This document shows, piece after piece, positions 51,208 through 60,276 of a stretch of 64,000 nt of DNA; the first letter of the stretch is position 1, and each line of letters begins with the position of its first letter. The DNA is from Pseudomonas sp. RIT-PI-r. GTDB lineage: Bacteria; Pseudomonadota; Gammaproteobacteria; Pseudomonadales; Pseudomonadaceae. The stretch is from assembly GCF_001297015.1 (NCBI RefSeq), contig NZ_LIGE01000029.1:62001-126000 (forward strand). Direction: 5' to 3'. Below the pieces are notes generated by a model. It ran no database searches and was not told the DNA's origin. It was given only the letters and a program-made list of their open reading frames with translations. The translations under genes and the position numbers were made by a program.

Positions 51208-51537
51208 TTAATAATCATCCCCACGCTCGGTGACGTCCTTCTCGACCATCGGCGCATTCGGGTCCTGCCCCTCAGGGAATTTGCCATTCAGATTCCACGC
51301 AAACGCGATGATCTCGGCGATCGTCCGGTACAGCTCCTCGGGAATGCTGTCGCCCAGTTCCATCCGCGCCAACAAGCGCACCAACTCGGCGTTCTCATAG
51401 ATCGGCACTTCGCAATCGCGAGCAATGCGCAAAATTTCTTCGGCCAGTTCTTCGTCACCCTTGGCAGTGAGCGTCGGCGCGTGGTTGCCGTCATATTTGA
51501 GGGCGATGGCCTGGCGTGGGGCAGTGGAATCGTTCAT
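51208..51537 (-). CDS. Stand-alone FlhB C-terminal-like protein
   Basis: The 109-residue protein matches only the cytoplasmic C-terminal part of FlhB (AIALKYDGNHAPTLTAKGD, then ILRIARDCEVPIYENAELVRLLA). It starts after the position of the NPTH cleavage motif, so it corresponds to the cleaved FlhB-CC fragment. Such small proteins (FlhX/YlqH-like) can substitute for the FlhB tail in other bacteria. It overlaps the downstream end of the FliK-like gene by 4 bases, so both are co-expressed. Confidence 0.88.
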   Translation of the reverse strand: MNDSTAPRQAIALKYDGNHAPTLTAKGDEELAEEILRIARDCEVPIYENAELVRLLARMELGDSIPEELYRTIAEIIAFAWNLNGKFPEGQDPNAPMVEKDVTERGDDY

Positions 51538-53108
51538 GCGGTTTCGTCGACCCAGCGATGTTCGAGACGGGTTTGGTTGCCTTGCGGCGGGGGGCCGAGA
51601 TGGCAGTCGATGGCGCCGGCGTTCAACCCGCGATCAAGCAGGCGCTGGCGCAGGGCGAACAGGTTGTTTTCGATCAGGTCAGCGGTGTACGGCCGTTCGG
51701 CCCCCAGTTGGCTCGACAGGCTGCCAGCGATCAACTGCGCCTGAATCTGCATCGGCCCGAGCGGCTCCATGTCGAATGCGAGGTCTACACGCCACAGTTG
51801 CTGTTTCGGCTCGCGCTCATCGCGACGCTCGTTCGGTTGCGGTTCGCGCTCCGGCGCTTCTTCACGCTGGGACTTGACCTGCAGCGGCACGATGTCTTGC
51901 AGGTTGCGCATGGGGATTTCCAGTTGCCAGGTGCTGAGCAGGCGTCCGTCGTCGGTGACGCCGGTCTGTTCCAGGCTCGACAGCTGATGGCTCTGCAGGC
52001 GCGAAACCGCAGCGGCGGCCAGTCGCAGCAATTGTTCCAGATCGCCTTCGCCGTCCAGACTTTGCAGCAAGCGCTCGGGCAGGGGGAAGCTGCTTGGTAC
52101 GGGTTTCGCGCTGACCTGACCGAGCATGCCGAGGGCGTTGCGGACGAAACTCGGCAGCGCTGGCGCCAGGGTGTTGGCGGCGATGATCGCGTTGAAACTG
52201 GTGCTGCTCGGCAGGCCCGGGGTCAGTTGCGCGATCAGCTTGAGCAGATCGGCTTTCATGTCCGGGGCCAGCGTCGGGGTTTGTCCGGTCAGCAGTTTGG
52301 CTTCGAGGAACGCGCCGCTGTTGGCCAGCGCCAGTGCGACGCCTTTGGCGGTGCTCAGTTGTTGCACGTCCGGGAGGCTGGCAAGGAGTTTGTCGACCAC
52401 CGCGCGTAAATCCTGCGATGTCTGATCGGTATCGCTCGGCAGATTCTGCAAAGCATTCAGCAACCCTGTCAGGGATGCCTGACGACTTTGCTGGCCGAGC
52501 AGTTGCTGACTGACGGCCAGTTGTTCCTGGCGGCTGCTCATGGGCAGGAATTTCAGGGTTTGTGTATCTTCGACCAATGCCGACAGCAGGGTGCCAATGC
52601 GCAGCGGCTGCGGGCTGTCGATGGTCAGCGTGCTGCCGCTCTGTGCGGTGTTGAGCAGACTGACCAATGAGCGAAACACTGCTGCTTGCCCCGGCGTCTG
52701 TGGCAGCGCCTGCGAGGTCAGCACTTTGCCTTGCAGCAGCGTGCCGACCGGCAATTGCGCGGTGTCGATGCGGGTGAGGGCGGCGACGCTGCTGGCAATC
52801 GCTTGCTGCACGGTAATCGCCAGGTTGCCCGCCGAGGGCTGAGTGATCGCCAGACTGGTGCCTTGCGGCAACGGCAGGTTGCTGGTCGCTTGCACGGTGG
52901 TCTGGCGGCCGCCGTCGACAGTCACCTTGAGCAATAACTGAAAGGTCTGATCCGCCTGTTTGAGCGACAACACCTCAGCCTTGGCGCTTTGCCCGGCGCC
53001 GATCAAGCCCTCGACCGGTGTCAGCAGCTTGAGCAGTTCACCCACCTGCGGGCGAACCGTCGCCGGGGTGGTGGGCGGGAGCGGGAGGATGTTCATTTCG
53101 CCTGTCAT
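51534..53108 (-). CDS. Second FliK-like hook-length control protein
   Basis: The 524-residue protein has a long Ser/Thr/Leu/Gln-rich N-terminal region and a C-terminal FliK domain (about 430-520, WRVDLAFDMEPLGPMQIQAQ, then LLDRGLNAGAIDCH). The Cys/His content near the end is unlike the first FliK. Start at 53108 (MTGEMNIL) is used; the ATG at 53096 with AGGCGA upstream is an equal choice. It is coupled with the FlhB-C-like gene, suggesting a paired role in export switching. Confidence 0.85.
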   Translation of the reverse strand: MTGEMNILPLPPTTPATVRPQVGELLKLLTPVEGLIGAGQSAKAEVLSLKQADQTFQLLLKVTVDGGRQTTVQATSNLPLPQGTSLAITQPSAGNLAITVQQAIASSVAALTRIDTAQLPVGTLLQGKVLTSQALPQTPGQAAVFRSLVSLLNTAQSGSTLTIDSPQPLRIGTLLSALVEDTQTLKFLPMSSRQEQLAVSQQLLGQQSRQASLTGLLNALQNLPSDTDQTSQDLRAVVDKLLASLPDVQQLSTAKGVALALANSGAFLEAKLLTGQTPTLAPDMKADLLKLIAQLTPGLPSSTSFNAIIAANTLAPALPSFVRNALGMLGQVSAKPVPSSFPLPERLLQSLDGEGDLEQLLRLAAAAVSRLQSHQLSSLEQTGVTDDGRLLSTWQLEIPMRNLQDIVPLQVKSQREEAPEREPQPNERRDEREPKQQLWRVDLAFDMEPLGPMQIQAQLIAGSLSSQLGAERPYTADLIENNLFALRQRLLDRGLNAGAIDCHLGPPPQGNQTRLEHRWVDETA

Positions 53109-53136
53109 ACGCGGACACAACCTGAGGAAAATGCAC

Positions 53137-53165
53137 TCTTGAGAGTAAGGCACGCCATGTATAAT
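53137..53165 (+). promoter_or_regulatory. Candidate sigma-70 promoter of ccm operon
   Basis: A perfect TATAAT at 53160-53165 has TCTTGA 17 bases upstream. It points toward ccmA in the gap between the divergent FliK-like gene and ccmA, about 140 bases before the ccmA start. Confidence 0.45.
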
Positions 53166-53305
53166 GCCGCCCGTCTTGCGCTTCGAATAAAAAACATAGC
53201 AATTGTTTGACCCAGCTCTCTGGATCGAGCCGTCAATGCATTTATGCTGCACCTCTTTAACGGCCGCGCCAGAGCCGACTTGAACCGTATAAGGCCCGTG
53301 ATCCC

Positions 53306-53941
53306 TTGACCAGTCCTGTCCTGCAAACCGTTGCCCTCGCGTGTGAGCGTGATCTGCGGCTGCTCTTCGAAAATCTCGAATTGAGACTCGCCAGTGGCGA
53401 TATGGTGCAGATCAGCGGGCCCAACGGCAGCGGTAAAACCAGTTTATTGCGTTTGCTGGCCGGGTTGATGCAGCCGACCGACGGTCAGGTCCTGCTCAAT
53501 GGCCGGCCGCTGACCGAACAGCGCAGCGAACTTGCACGCAACCTGCTGTGGATCGGCCACGCCGCCGGGATCAAGGATCTACTGACCCCGGAAGAGAACC
53601 TCTCCTGGCTCTGCGCCCTGCATCATCCCGCCGAACGCGACGCCATCTGGCAAGCCTTGGCAGCAGTAGGATTGCGCGGTTTCGAAGATGTTCCCTGCCA
53701 CAGTCTTTCTGCCGGTCAGCAACGCCGCGTGGCGCTGGCGCGCCTGTATCTGGACAGCCCGCCGCTGTGGATTCTCGATGAGCCGTTTACCGCCCTCGAC
53801 AAGCAGGGCGTGGCGCAACTCGAAGAACATCTGGCCGGACACTGTGAGCGCGGCGGTCTGGTGGTCTTGACCACGCACCACACACTGAGCCGGATGCCGG
53901 CCGGTTATCGCGACATCGATCTGGGGAACTGGGCAGTATGA
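53306..53941 (+). CDS. ccmA: Heme exporter ATP-binding protein CcmA
   Basis: The 211-residue ABC ATPase of the CcmABCD complex releases holo-CcmE. Walker A GPNGSGKTSLL, signature LSAGQQRRVALARL, Walker B LWILDEPFTALD. The TTG at 53306 is the only reasonable start, giving the usual length. It overlaps ccmB by 4 bases. Confidence 0.96.
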   Translation: MTSPVLQTVALACERDLRLLFENLELRLASGDMVQISGPNGSGKTSLLRLLAGLMQPTDGQVLLNGRPLTEQRSELARNLLWIGHAAGIKDLLTPEENLSWLCALHHPAERDAIWQALAAVGLRGFEDVPCHSLSAGQQRRVALARLYLDSPPLWILDEPFTALDKQGVAQLEEHLAGHCERGGLVVLTTHHTLSRMPAGYRDIDLGNWAV

Positions 53942-54606
53942 GTGTGTTTGGCCTGCTGGTTGCCCGTGAATCCCGACTGCTGTTTCGCCGCCCGGCGGAA
54001 CTCGCCAATCCGCTGATTTTTTTCGCTATCGTCATTGCTTTGTTCCCGCTGGCCGTCGGCCCGGAAACTCAAGTGTTGCAAAACCTGTCCCCCGGGTTAG
54101 TCTGGGTGGCGGCGCTTTTGTCGGTCCTGCTCTCGCTGGACGGGCTTTTCCGCAGTGATTTCGAAGACGGCTCCCTGGAACAGTGGGTCCTTTCGTCGCA
54201 CCCGCTGCCACTTCTGGTCTTGGCCAAGGTGCTGGCACACTGGCTTTTCTCCGGTCTGGCTCTGGTTTTGCTCTCACCCTTGCTGGCGTTGATGCTCGGT
54301 TTGCCCGTCGCCTGCCTGCCGGTTTTGCTGCTTTCGTTGTTGTTGGGCACACCAGTGCTGAGCTTGCTCGGCGCGGTGGGCGCGGCATTGACGGTCGGTT
54401 TGAAACGTGGCGGCCTGTTGCTGGCGCTGCTGATTCTGCCGTTGTACATCCCGGTGTTGATCCTCGGCAGTGGCGCCTTGCAGGCCGCCCTCCAAGGCAT
54501 GCCGGCGACCGGGTATCTGCTGTGGCTTGGTAGCCTGACCGCTCTGGCGATCACCCTGACACCCTTTGCAATAGCCGCTGGCCTGAAGATCAGCGTCGGC
54601 GAATAA
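53938..54606 (+). CDS. ccmB: Heme exporter membrane protein CcmB
   Basis: The 222-residue protein has six membrane segments and is the membrane partner of CcmA. Family landmarks are ARESRLLFRRPAELANPLIFF near the N-terminus and LSLDGLFRSDFEDGSLEQ. Normal length. Confidence 0.95.
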   Translation: MSVFGLLVARESRLLFRRPAELANPLIFFAIVIALFPLAVGPETQVLQNLSPGLVWVAALLSVLLSLDGLFRSDFEDGSLEQWVLSSHPLPLLVLAKVLAHWLFSGLALVLLSPLLALMLGLPVACLPVLLLSLLLGTPVLSLLGAVGAALTVGLKRGGLLLALLILPLYIPVLILGSGALQAALQGMPATGYLLWLGSLTALAITLTPFAIAAGLKISVGE

Positions 54607-54610
54607 TGAG

Positions 54611-54661
54611 GTCTGATCATTTTTTGATCAGTAAAGACCCTGGCTCTTCATAGCGAAGAGC
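54611..54661 (+). other. Tandem hairpins between ccmB and ccmC
   Basis: CTGATCA-TTTTT-TGATCAG (54613-54631) and GCTCTTC-ATAGC-GAAGAGC (54643-54661) lie in the 73-base gap, the only sizable gap in the ccm operon. They could set the relative level of ccmAB and ccmC onward. Confidence 0.5.
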
Positions 54662-54679
54662 ATCCGTGATGGAAACAGT

Positions 54680-55435
54680 ATGAACTGGACCTGGTTTCAC
54701 AAGCTCGGCTCGCCCAAGTGGTTCTACGGCATCAGCAGCAAGTTCCTGCCGTGGTTGAGCATCGCAGCGTTGCTGCTGATTGGCGTCGGCGTCGTTTGGG
54801 GCCTGGGCTTCGCGCCGCCGGATTATCAGCAAGGCAACAGTTTTCGCATCATCTACATCCACGTACCCGCCGCGATGCTCGCTCAGTCGATCTACGTGAT
54901 GCTGGCGGTTTGCGGTGTGGGGGGGCTGGTGGGGAAAATGAAACTGGCCGACGTCGCCCTGCAGGGCGCCGCACCGGTCGGCGCGTGGGTGACCGCCGTG
55001 GCGCTGGTCACCGGGGCGATCTGGGGGAAGCCGACCTGGGGCTCGTGGTGGGTCTGGGACGCGCGCCTGACCTCGATGCTGATTCTGCTGTTCCTGTATT
55101 TCGGCGTGATCGCGCTGGGCAATGCCATCAGCAACCGTGACAGCGCCGCCAAGGCCTGCGCGGTGCTGGCCATCGTCGGTGTGATCAACATCCCGATCAT
55201 CAAATATTCGGTGGAGTGGTGGAACACCCTGCACCAGGGCGCGACCTTCACCCTCACGGAAAAACCGGCGATGCCCGCCGAGATGTGGCTGCCGCTGTTG
55301 CTGACCGTGCTGGGTTTCTACTGCTTCTTCGGCACCGTGCTGTTGCTGCGCATGCGCCTCGAAGTACTCAAGCGCGAAGCCCGCGCCAGTTGGGTGAAAG
55401 AACAAGTGCAGCGCAGCCTGGAGGCCGCTCGATGA
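54680..55435 (+). CDS. ccmC: Heme exporter/handling protein CcmC
   Basis: The 251-residue membrane protein of the heme handling family presents heme to CcmE. Six membrane segments and the tryptophan-rich motif WGSWWVWDARLTS; conserved His residues flank it (YIHVPAA and the His in WNTLHQGA). It overlaps ccmD. Confidence 0.96.
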   Translation: MNWTWFHKLGSPKWFYGISSKFLPWLSIAALLLIGVGVVWGLGFAPPDYQQGNSFRIIYIHVPAAMLAQSIYVMLAVCGVGGLVGKMKLADVALQGAAPVGAWVTAVALVTGAIWGKPTWGSWWVWDARLTSMLILLFLYFGVIALGNAISNRDSAAKACAVLAIVGVINIPIIKYSVEWWNTLHQGATFTLTEKPAMPAEMWLPLLLTVLGFYCFFGTVLLLRMRLEVLKREARASWVKEQVQRSLEAAR

Positions 55436-55608
55436 GTTTTGCTTCATTCGGCGACTTCCTCGCCATGGGCCATCATGGCCTGTATGTCTGGTCGGCCTAT
55501 GGCATCTGTCTGGCGGTGCTGGCTTTCAACGTGGCGGCGCCGATCCTGGCCCGCAAGCGGTATCTGCAACAAGAGGCGCGTCGTCTGCGCCGGGAGAACG
55601 GCAAGTGA
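55432..55608 (+). CDS. ccmD: Heme exporter protein CcmD
   Basis: The 58-residue protein has a single membrane helix (VWSAYGICLAVLAFNVAAP) followed by a basic cytoplasmic tail (ARKRYLQQEARRLRRENGK). It starts in an ATGA overlap with ccmC and its stop overlaps the GTG start of ccmE. Confidence 0.93.
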   Translation: MSFASFGDFLAMGHHGLYVWSAYGICLAVLAFNVAAPILARKRYLQQEARRLRRENGK

Positions 55609-56060
55609 ATCCGCTGCGCAAGAAACGTCTGATCATCATTCTGGCCATTCTGGTCGGGGTCGGCGCTGCCGTCGGTTTGGCCCTCAGCGCCCTGCAGCAG
55701 AACATCAATCTGTTCTACACCCCGACCCAGATCGCCAATGGCGAAGCACCGCAAGACACGCGGATCCGCGCTGGCGGCATGGTTGAGGCCGGCTCGTTGC
55801 AACGCTCGCCGGATTCGCTCGACGTCAAATTCGTCGTCACCGACTTCAACAAATCCGTGACCATCGCCTATCGCGGCATCCTCCCGGATCTGTTCCGCGA
55901 AGGGCAGGGCATTGTGGCGCTGGGCAAGATCAACGCCGATGGCGTAGTGGTAGCCGATGAAGTGCTGGCCAAGCACGACGAGAAGTACATGCCGCCGGAA
56001 GTGACCAAAGCCTTGAAAGACAGCGGTCAATCCGCACCAATGCCTGCAAAGGAGGGTTGA
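55605..56060 (+). CDS. ccmE: Heme chaperone CcmE
   Basis: The 151-residue protein is anchored by an N-terminal membrane helix (residues 8-28) and has a periplasmic OB-fold. H124 in LAKHDEKYMPPEV is the covalent heme-binding histidine, and Y128 completes HxxxY. GTG start overlapping ccmD. Confidence 0.96.
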   Translation: MNPLRKKRLIIILAILVGVGAAVGLALSALQQNINLFYTPTQIANGEAPQDTRIRAGGMVEAGSLQRSPDSLDVKFVVTDFNKSVTIAYRGILPDLFREGQGIVALGKINADGVVVADEVLAKHDEKYMPPEVTKALKDSGQSAPMPAKEG

Positions 56061-56063
56061 TCG

Positions 56064-58052
56064 ATGACGTCGGCGATTTTTATTCCTGAGTTGGGCCACC
56101 TGGCGATGATTCTGGCGCTGTGCTTTGCGCTGGTGCAGGCCGTGGTGCCATTGGTTGGGGCATGGCGCGGTGACCGTTTCTGGATGAGTCTGGCCCAGCC
56201 GGCCGCATGGGGGCAGTTTGCCTTTTTGCTGTTCGCGTTCGGCATTCTGACCTACGCGTTCATGACCGACGACTTCTCCGTCGCCTATGTGGCCAACAAC
56301 TCCAACACCGCGTTGCCGTGGTATTACAAATTCAGTGCGGTGTGGGGCGCCCATGAAGGGTCGTTGCTGCTGTGGGCCCTGATCCTCGGCGGCTGGACCT
56401 TCGCGGTGTCGGTGTTCTCCCGACAGTTGCCGCAAGTCATGCTGGCGCGGGTGCTGGCGGTGATGGGCATGATCAGCACCGGTTTCCTGCTGTTCCTGAT
56501 TCTCACGTCCAACCCGTTCAAACGTATCCTGCCGCAAATGCCCAGTAACGGCGCTGACCTCAATCCACTGTTGCAAGACATCGGCTTGATCGTGCACCCG
56601 CCGATGTTGTACATGGGTTACGTCGGTTTTTCGGTAGCCTTCGCTTTCGCCATCGCCGCGTTGATGGGCGGTCGTCTTGATGCGGCGTGGGCACGCTGGT
56701 CGCGTCCATGGACCATCGTCGCCTGGGCCTTCCTCGGCATCGGCATCACCCTCGGTTCGTGGTGGGCCTATTACGAACTCGGCTGGGGCGGTTGGTGGTT
56801 CTGGGACCCGGTGGAGAACGCCTCGTTCATGCCATGGCTGGTCGGCACCGCGCTGATCCACTCGCTGGCGGTCACGGAAAAACGTGGCGTGTTCAAGAGC
56901 TGGACGGTGTTGCTGGCGATTGCCGCGTTCTCACTGAGCCTGCTCGGGACGTTCCTCGTACGTTCCGGTGTACTGACCTCAGTGCACGCGTTTGCCTCCG
57001 ATCCCGAGCGCGGCGTGTTTATCCTGATCTTCCTGTTGTTTGTGGTCGGCGGCTCGCTGACGCTGTTCGCCCTGCGCGCACCGGTCGTGAAGAGTCAGGT
57101 CGGCTTCAACCTGTGGTCGCGGGAAACCCTGCTGCTGGGCAACAACCTGGTGCTGGTGGTGGCCGCGTCGATGATTCTGCTGGGCACGCTGTACCCGCTG
57201 ATTCTCGATGCCCTCAGCGGCGCCAAGATGTCGGTCGGCCCACCGTACTTCAACGCGCTGTTCATTCCGTTGATGGCGCTGCTGATGCTGGTCATGGCGG
57301 TCGGCGTGATCGTCCGTTGGAAGGACACGCCGGTGAAGTGGCTGGCCGGCATGCTCACGCCAGTGCTGCTCGGCAGCGTCGCGCTGGCGGTGGTTGCCGG
57401 TGTCGCTTATGGCGATTTCAATTGGGCAGTGATCGCGACTTTCCTGCTCGCCGCATGGGTGTTGCTCGCCGGTGTACGCGACATTTTCGACAAGACTCGC
57501 CACAAGGGCCTGATCAAAGGCCTGCCGACCCTGACCCGCAGTTATTGGGGCATGCAGATCGCCCACCTCGGCATCGCCGTGTGTGCGCTGGGCGTGGTGT
57601 TGTCGAGTCAGAACAGTGCCGAACGCGATCTGCGTCTGGCGCCGGGCGAGTCGATGGACCTGGCCGGTTATCACTTCGTCTTCGAAGGCGCCAAGCACTT
57701 CGAAGGGCCGAACTTCACTTCCGACAAAGGCACGATTCGGGTCATTCGTGACGGCAAGGAAGTCAGCGTGCTGCACCCGGAAAAACGTCTGTACACCGTG
57801 CAGAACTCGGTGATGACCGAAGCGGGCATCGACGCCGGTTTCACTCGTGACTTGTATGTCGCATTGGGCGAGCCGCTGGACAACGGCGCGTGGGCGGTTC
57901 GGGTGCACGTTAAACCGTTCGTGCGCTGGATCTGGTTCGGCGGTCTGCTCACCGGGTTCGGTGGTTTGCTGGCGGCGCTGGATCGACGTTATCGGGTCAA
58001 GGTGAAAGCCAAGGTGCGTGAAGCCCTGGGCATGACGGGAGCGGCTGCATGA
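56064..58052 (+). CDS. ccmF: Heme lyase component CcmF
   Basis: The 662-residue polytopic protein attaches heme to apocytochrome c with CcmH/CcmI. It has about 14 membrane segments and the WWD motif WGGWWFWDPVENASFMPW near residue 240, with conserved histidines around it. It overlaps ccmG by 4 bases. Confidence 0.97.
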   Translation: MTSAIFIPELGHLAMILALCFALVQAVVPLVGAWRGDRFWMSLAQPAAWGQFAFLLFAFGILTYAFMTDDFSVAYVANNSNTALPWYYKFSAVWGAHEGSLLLWALILGGWTFAVSVFSRQLPQVMLARVLAVMGMISTGFLLFLILTSNPFKRILPQMPSNGADLNPLLQDIGLIVHPPMLYMGYVGFSVAFAFAIAALMGGRLDAAWARWSRPWTIVAWAFLGIGITLGSWWAYYELGWGGWWFWDPVENASFMPWLVGTALIHSLAVTEKRGVFKSWTVLLAIAAFSLSLLGTFLVRSGVLTSVHAFASDPERGVFILIFLLFVVGGSLTLFALRAPVVKSQVGFNLWSRETLLLGNNLVLVVAASMILLGTLYPLILDALSGAKMSVGPPYFNALFIPLMALLMLVMAVGVIVRWKDTPVKWLAGMLTPVLLGSVALAVVAGVAYGDFNWAVIATFLLAAWVLLAGVRDIFDKTRHKGLIKGLPTLTRSYWGMQIAHLGIAVCALGVVLSSQNSAERDLRLAPGESMDLAGYHFVFEGAKHFEGPNFTSDKGTIRVIRDGKEVSVLHPEKRLYTVQNSVMTEAGIDAGFTRDLYVALGEPLDNGAWAVRVHVKPFVRWIWFGGLLTGFGGLLAALDRRYRVKVKAKVREALGMTGAAA

Positions 58053-58585
58053 GACGTTGGTTGATGCTGGTGCCACTGGCGATTTTCCTGCTGGTGGCGG
58101 TATTTCTTTATCGCGGTCTGTACCTCGATCCGGCGGAGTTGCCGTCGGCGATGATCAACAAGCCGTTCCCGGAGTTTTCCCTGCCAAACGTGCAGGGCGA
58201 CAAGAGCCTGACCAAGGCCGACATTCTCGGCAAACCGGCGCTGGTCAACGTCTGGGGCACCTGGTGCATTTCCTGCCGGGTCGAGCATCCGGTGCTGAAC
58301 AAACTCGCCGAGCGCGGCGTGGTGATCTACGGCATCAACTACAAGGACACCAATGCCGATGCCTTGAAGTGGCTGGCCGAATTCCACAATCCGTACGTGC
58401 TGGACATTCGTGACGACGAAGGCTCGCTGGGCCTCAATCTCGGTGTCTACGGCGCGCCGGAGACCTTCTTCATCGACGCCAAGGGCATCATCCGCGACAA
58501 GTATGTCGGCGTGATCGACGAGCAGGTCTGGCGCGAAAAACTCGCGGCCAAGTATCAGGCGCTGGTCGATGAGGCCAAGCCATGA
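58049..58585 (+). CDS. ccmG: Periplasmic thioredoxin CcmG (DsbE)
   Basis: The 178-residue, membrane-anchored thioredoxin reduces apocytochrome c cysteines. N-terminal signal anchor at residues 4-22; active site WCISC with C73 and C76 (the usual Pseudomonas/E. coli form is WCxxC). The proline loop (VYGAPETFFID) is present. It overlaps ccmH. Confidence 0.96.
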   Translation: MRRWLMLVPLAIFLLVAVFLYRGLYLDPAELPSAMINKPFPEFSLPNVQGDKSLTKADILGKPALVNVWGTWCISCRVEHPVLNKLAERGVVIYGINYKDTNADALKWLAEFHNPYVLDIRDDEGSLGLNLGVYGAPETFFIDAKGIIRDKYVGVIDEQVWREKLAAKYQALVDEAKP

Positions 58586-59052
58586 AGCGCTTTATGGCTG
58601 CGCTGGTATTGGGTTTGAGTCTGGTCGGTGTTGCCCATGCCGCCATCGACACCTACGAGTTCGCCAAAGAAGGCGACCGTGAGCGTTTCCGCGAGCTGAC
58701 CAAAGAGCTGCGCTGCCCCAAGTGCCAGAACCAGGACATCGCTGACTCCAACGCGCCGATTGCCGCCGACCTGCGCAAAGAGATTTTCCGCATGCTCGGC
58801 GAGGGCAAGGACAATCAGCAGATCATCGATTTCATGGTCGATCGCTACGGTGATTTCGTCCGCTACAAACCGGCGCTCAACGCCAAGACTGCGCTGCTGT
58901 GGTTCGGCCCGGCCGGCCTGCTGCTCGGTGGTCTGGTGGTGATCGCGGTGATCGTCCGCCGTCGTCGCGGTCAGCGCGCCGAAACTCCGCAAGCGCTGTC
59001 CAGCGAAGAGCGTCAGCGCCTCGACCAACTGTTGGATAAAAACCAAGAATGA
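58582..59052 (+). CDS. ccmH: Cytochrome c-type biogenesis protein CcmH
   Basis: The 156-residue thiol oxidoreductase has a signal peptide (cleavage near HAA), the LRCPKCQNQ motif with C45 and C48, and a C-terminal membrane helix (about 106-128). The C-terminal CcmI-like TPR domain is separate here, encoded by the next gene. It overlaps ccmI by 4 bases. Confidence 0.96.
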   Translation: MKRFMAALVLGLSLVGVAHAAIDTYEFAKEGDRERFRELTKELRCPKCQNQDIADSNAPIAADLRKEIFRMLGEGKDNQQIIDFMVDRYGDFVRYKPALNAKTALLWFGPAGLLLGGLVVIAVIVRRRRGQRAETPQALSSEERQRLDQLLDKNQE

Positions 59053-60251
59053 TTGATTTCTGGCTTGCCGCAGGGCTGTTGCTTCTGGTCGCCCTGAGTT
59101 TTCTGCTGATCCCGGTGCTGCGCGAACGTCGCGCCCAGCGTGAAGAGGATCGGACTGCCCTGAACGTCGCGTTGTATCAGGAGCGTGTCGCCGAGTTGCA
59201 AGCGCAACAGGCCGAAGGCGTGCTCGACGCTGCGCAAATGGACAGCGGCCGCGCCGAGGCTGCGCGTGAATTGCTCGCGGATACCGAAGGCGTTGCCGCG
59301 CCGCGGGTTTCCCGATTGGGCAAGCCGTTGCCGCTGCTGGCGGCAGTTCTGGTGCCAGTGTTGGGCCTAGGCCTGTATCTGCATTTCGGTGCTGCCGACA
59401 CGGTCGAACTGACCCGCGAATTCGCCCAGGCACCGCAGTCGATGGAAGAGATGACCCAGCGTCTGGAGCGTGCCGTCGCGGCACAGCCGGACTCTGCCGA
59501 AGGCCTGTATTTCCTCGGCCGTACCTACATGGCGCAAGAGCGTCCGGCGGACGCAGCAAAGATGTTCGAACGCGCTGCCAATCTGGCCGGACGTCAACCG
59601 GAACTGCTCGGTCAATGGGCGCAGGCGCAGTATTTTGCTGACGGCAAAAAGTGGTCGGCAAAGATCCAGGCGTTGACCGACGAAGCGCTGAAGGCTGATC
59701 CGAAAGAAGTCACCAGCCTCGGTCTGCTCGGCATCGCTGCGTTCGAAGGCGAGCGTTATCAGCAAGCCATCGATTACTGGAACCGCTTGCTGGCGCAACT
59801 GCCGCCGGAGGACAGTTCCCGCGCCGCGCTGCAAGGCGGGATCAAACGTGCCGCCGAGCGTCTGGCAGCCAGTGGCGGCAAAGTCGCTCAGGCGCCGGTA
59901 GCCGCAAAAACCGCGCTGTTGAAAGTCAGCGTCGATCTGGCCAGCGAGCCCAAAGGCAAAGTGCAGCCGGGTGACAGCGTGTTCATCTTCGCCCGCGCCA
60001 CGTCCGGCCCGCCGGCACCGCTGGCGGCCAAGCGCCTGACCGTGGCCGATCTGCCGGTGACCGTCGAACTGGGCGATGCCGACGCAATGATGCCGCAGTT
60101 GAAACTGTCGAACTTCCCTGAAGTCCAACTGGTTGCGCGCATCTCCCGCGCCGGCCAACCGACTGCCGGCGAGTGGGTCGGTCGCAGCGGCCCACTGGCC
60201 AGCAGCACCACTGCGCTACAAAAACTGACCATCGACAGCCCGGACAAATAG
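59049..60251 (+). CDS. ccmI: Cytochrome c-type biogenesis protein CcmI (TPR)
   Basis: The 400-residue apocytochrome chaperone has two N-terminal membrane helices (about 4-22 and 93-115), TPR repeats (about 135-260, including GLYFLGRTYMAQERPADAAKMFERA, shown by its start) and a C-terminal periplasmic domain of beta type (from about 290). It closes the ccm operon. Confidence 0.94.
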   Translation: MIDFWLAAGLLLLVALSFLLIPVLRERRAQREEDRTALNVALYQERVAELQAQQAEGVLDAAQMDSGRAEAARELLADTEGVAAPRVSRLGKPLPLLAAVLVPVLGLGLYLHFGAADTVELTREFAQAPQSMEEMTQRLERAVAAQPDSAEGLYFLGRTYMAQERPADAAKMFERAANLAGRQPELLGQWAQAQYFADGKKWSAKIQALTDEALKADPKEVTSLGLLGIAAFEGERYQQAIDYWNRLLAQLPPEDSSRAALQGGIKRAAERLAASGGKVAQAPVAAKTALLKVSVDLASEPKGKVQPGDSVFIFARATSGPPAPLAAKRLTVADLPVTVELGDADAMMPQLKLSNFPEVQLVARISRAGQPTAGEWVGRSGPLASSTTALQKLTIDSPDK

Positions 60252-60276
60252 CCGGACACAACAGGAAAGCACCGCC

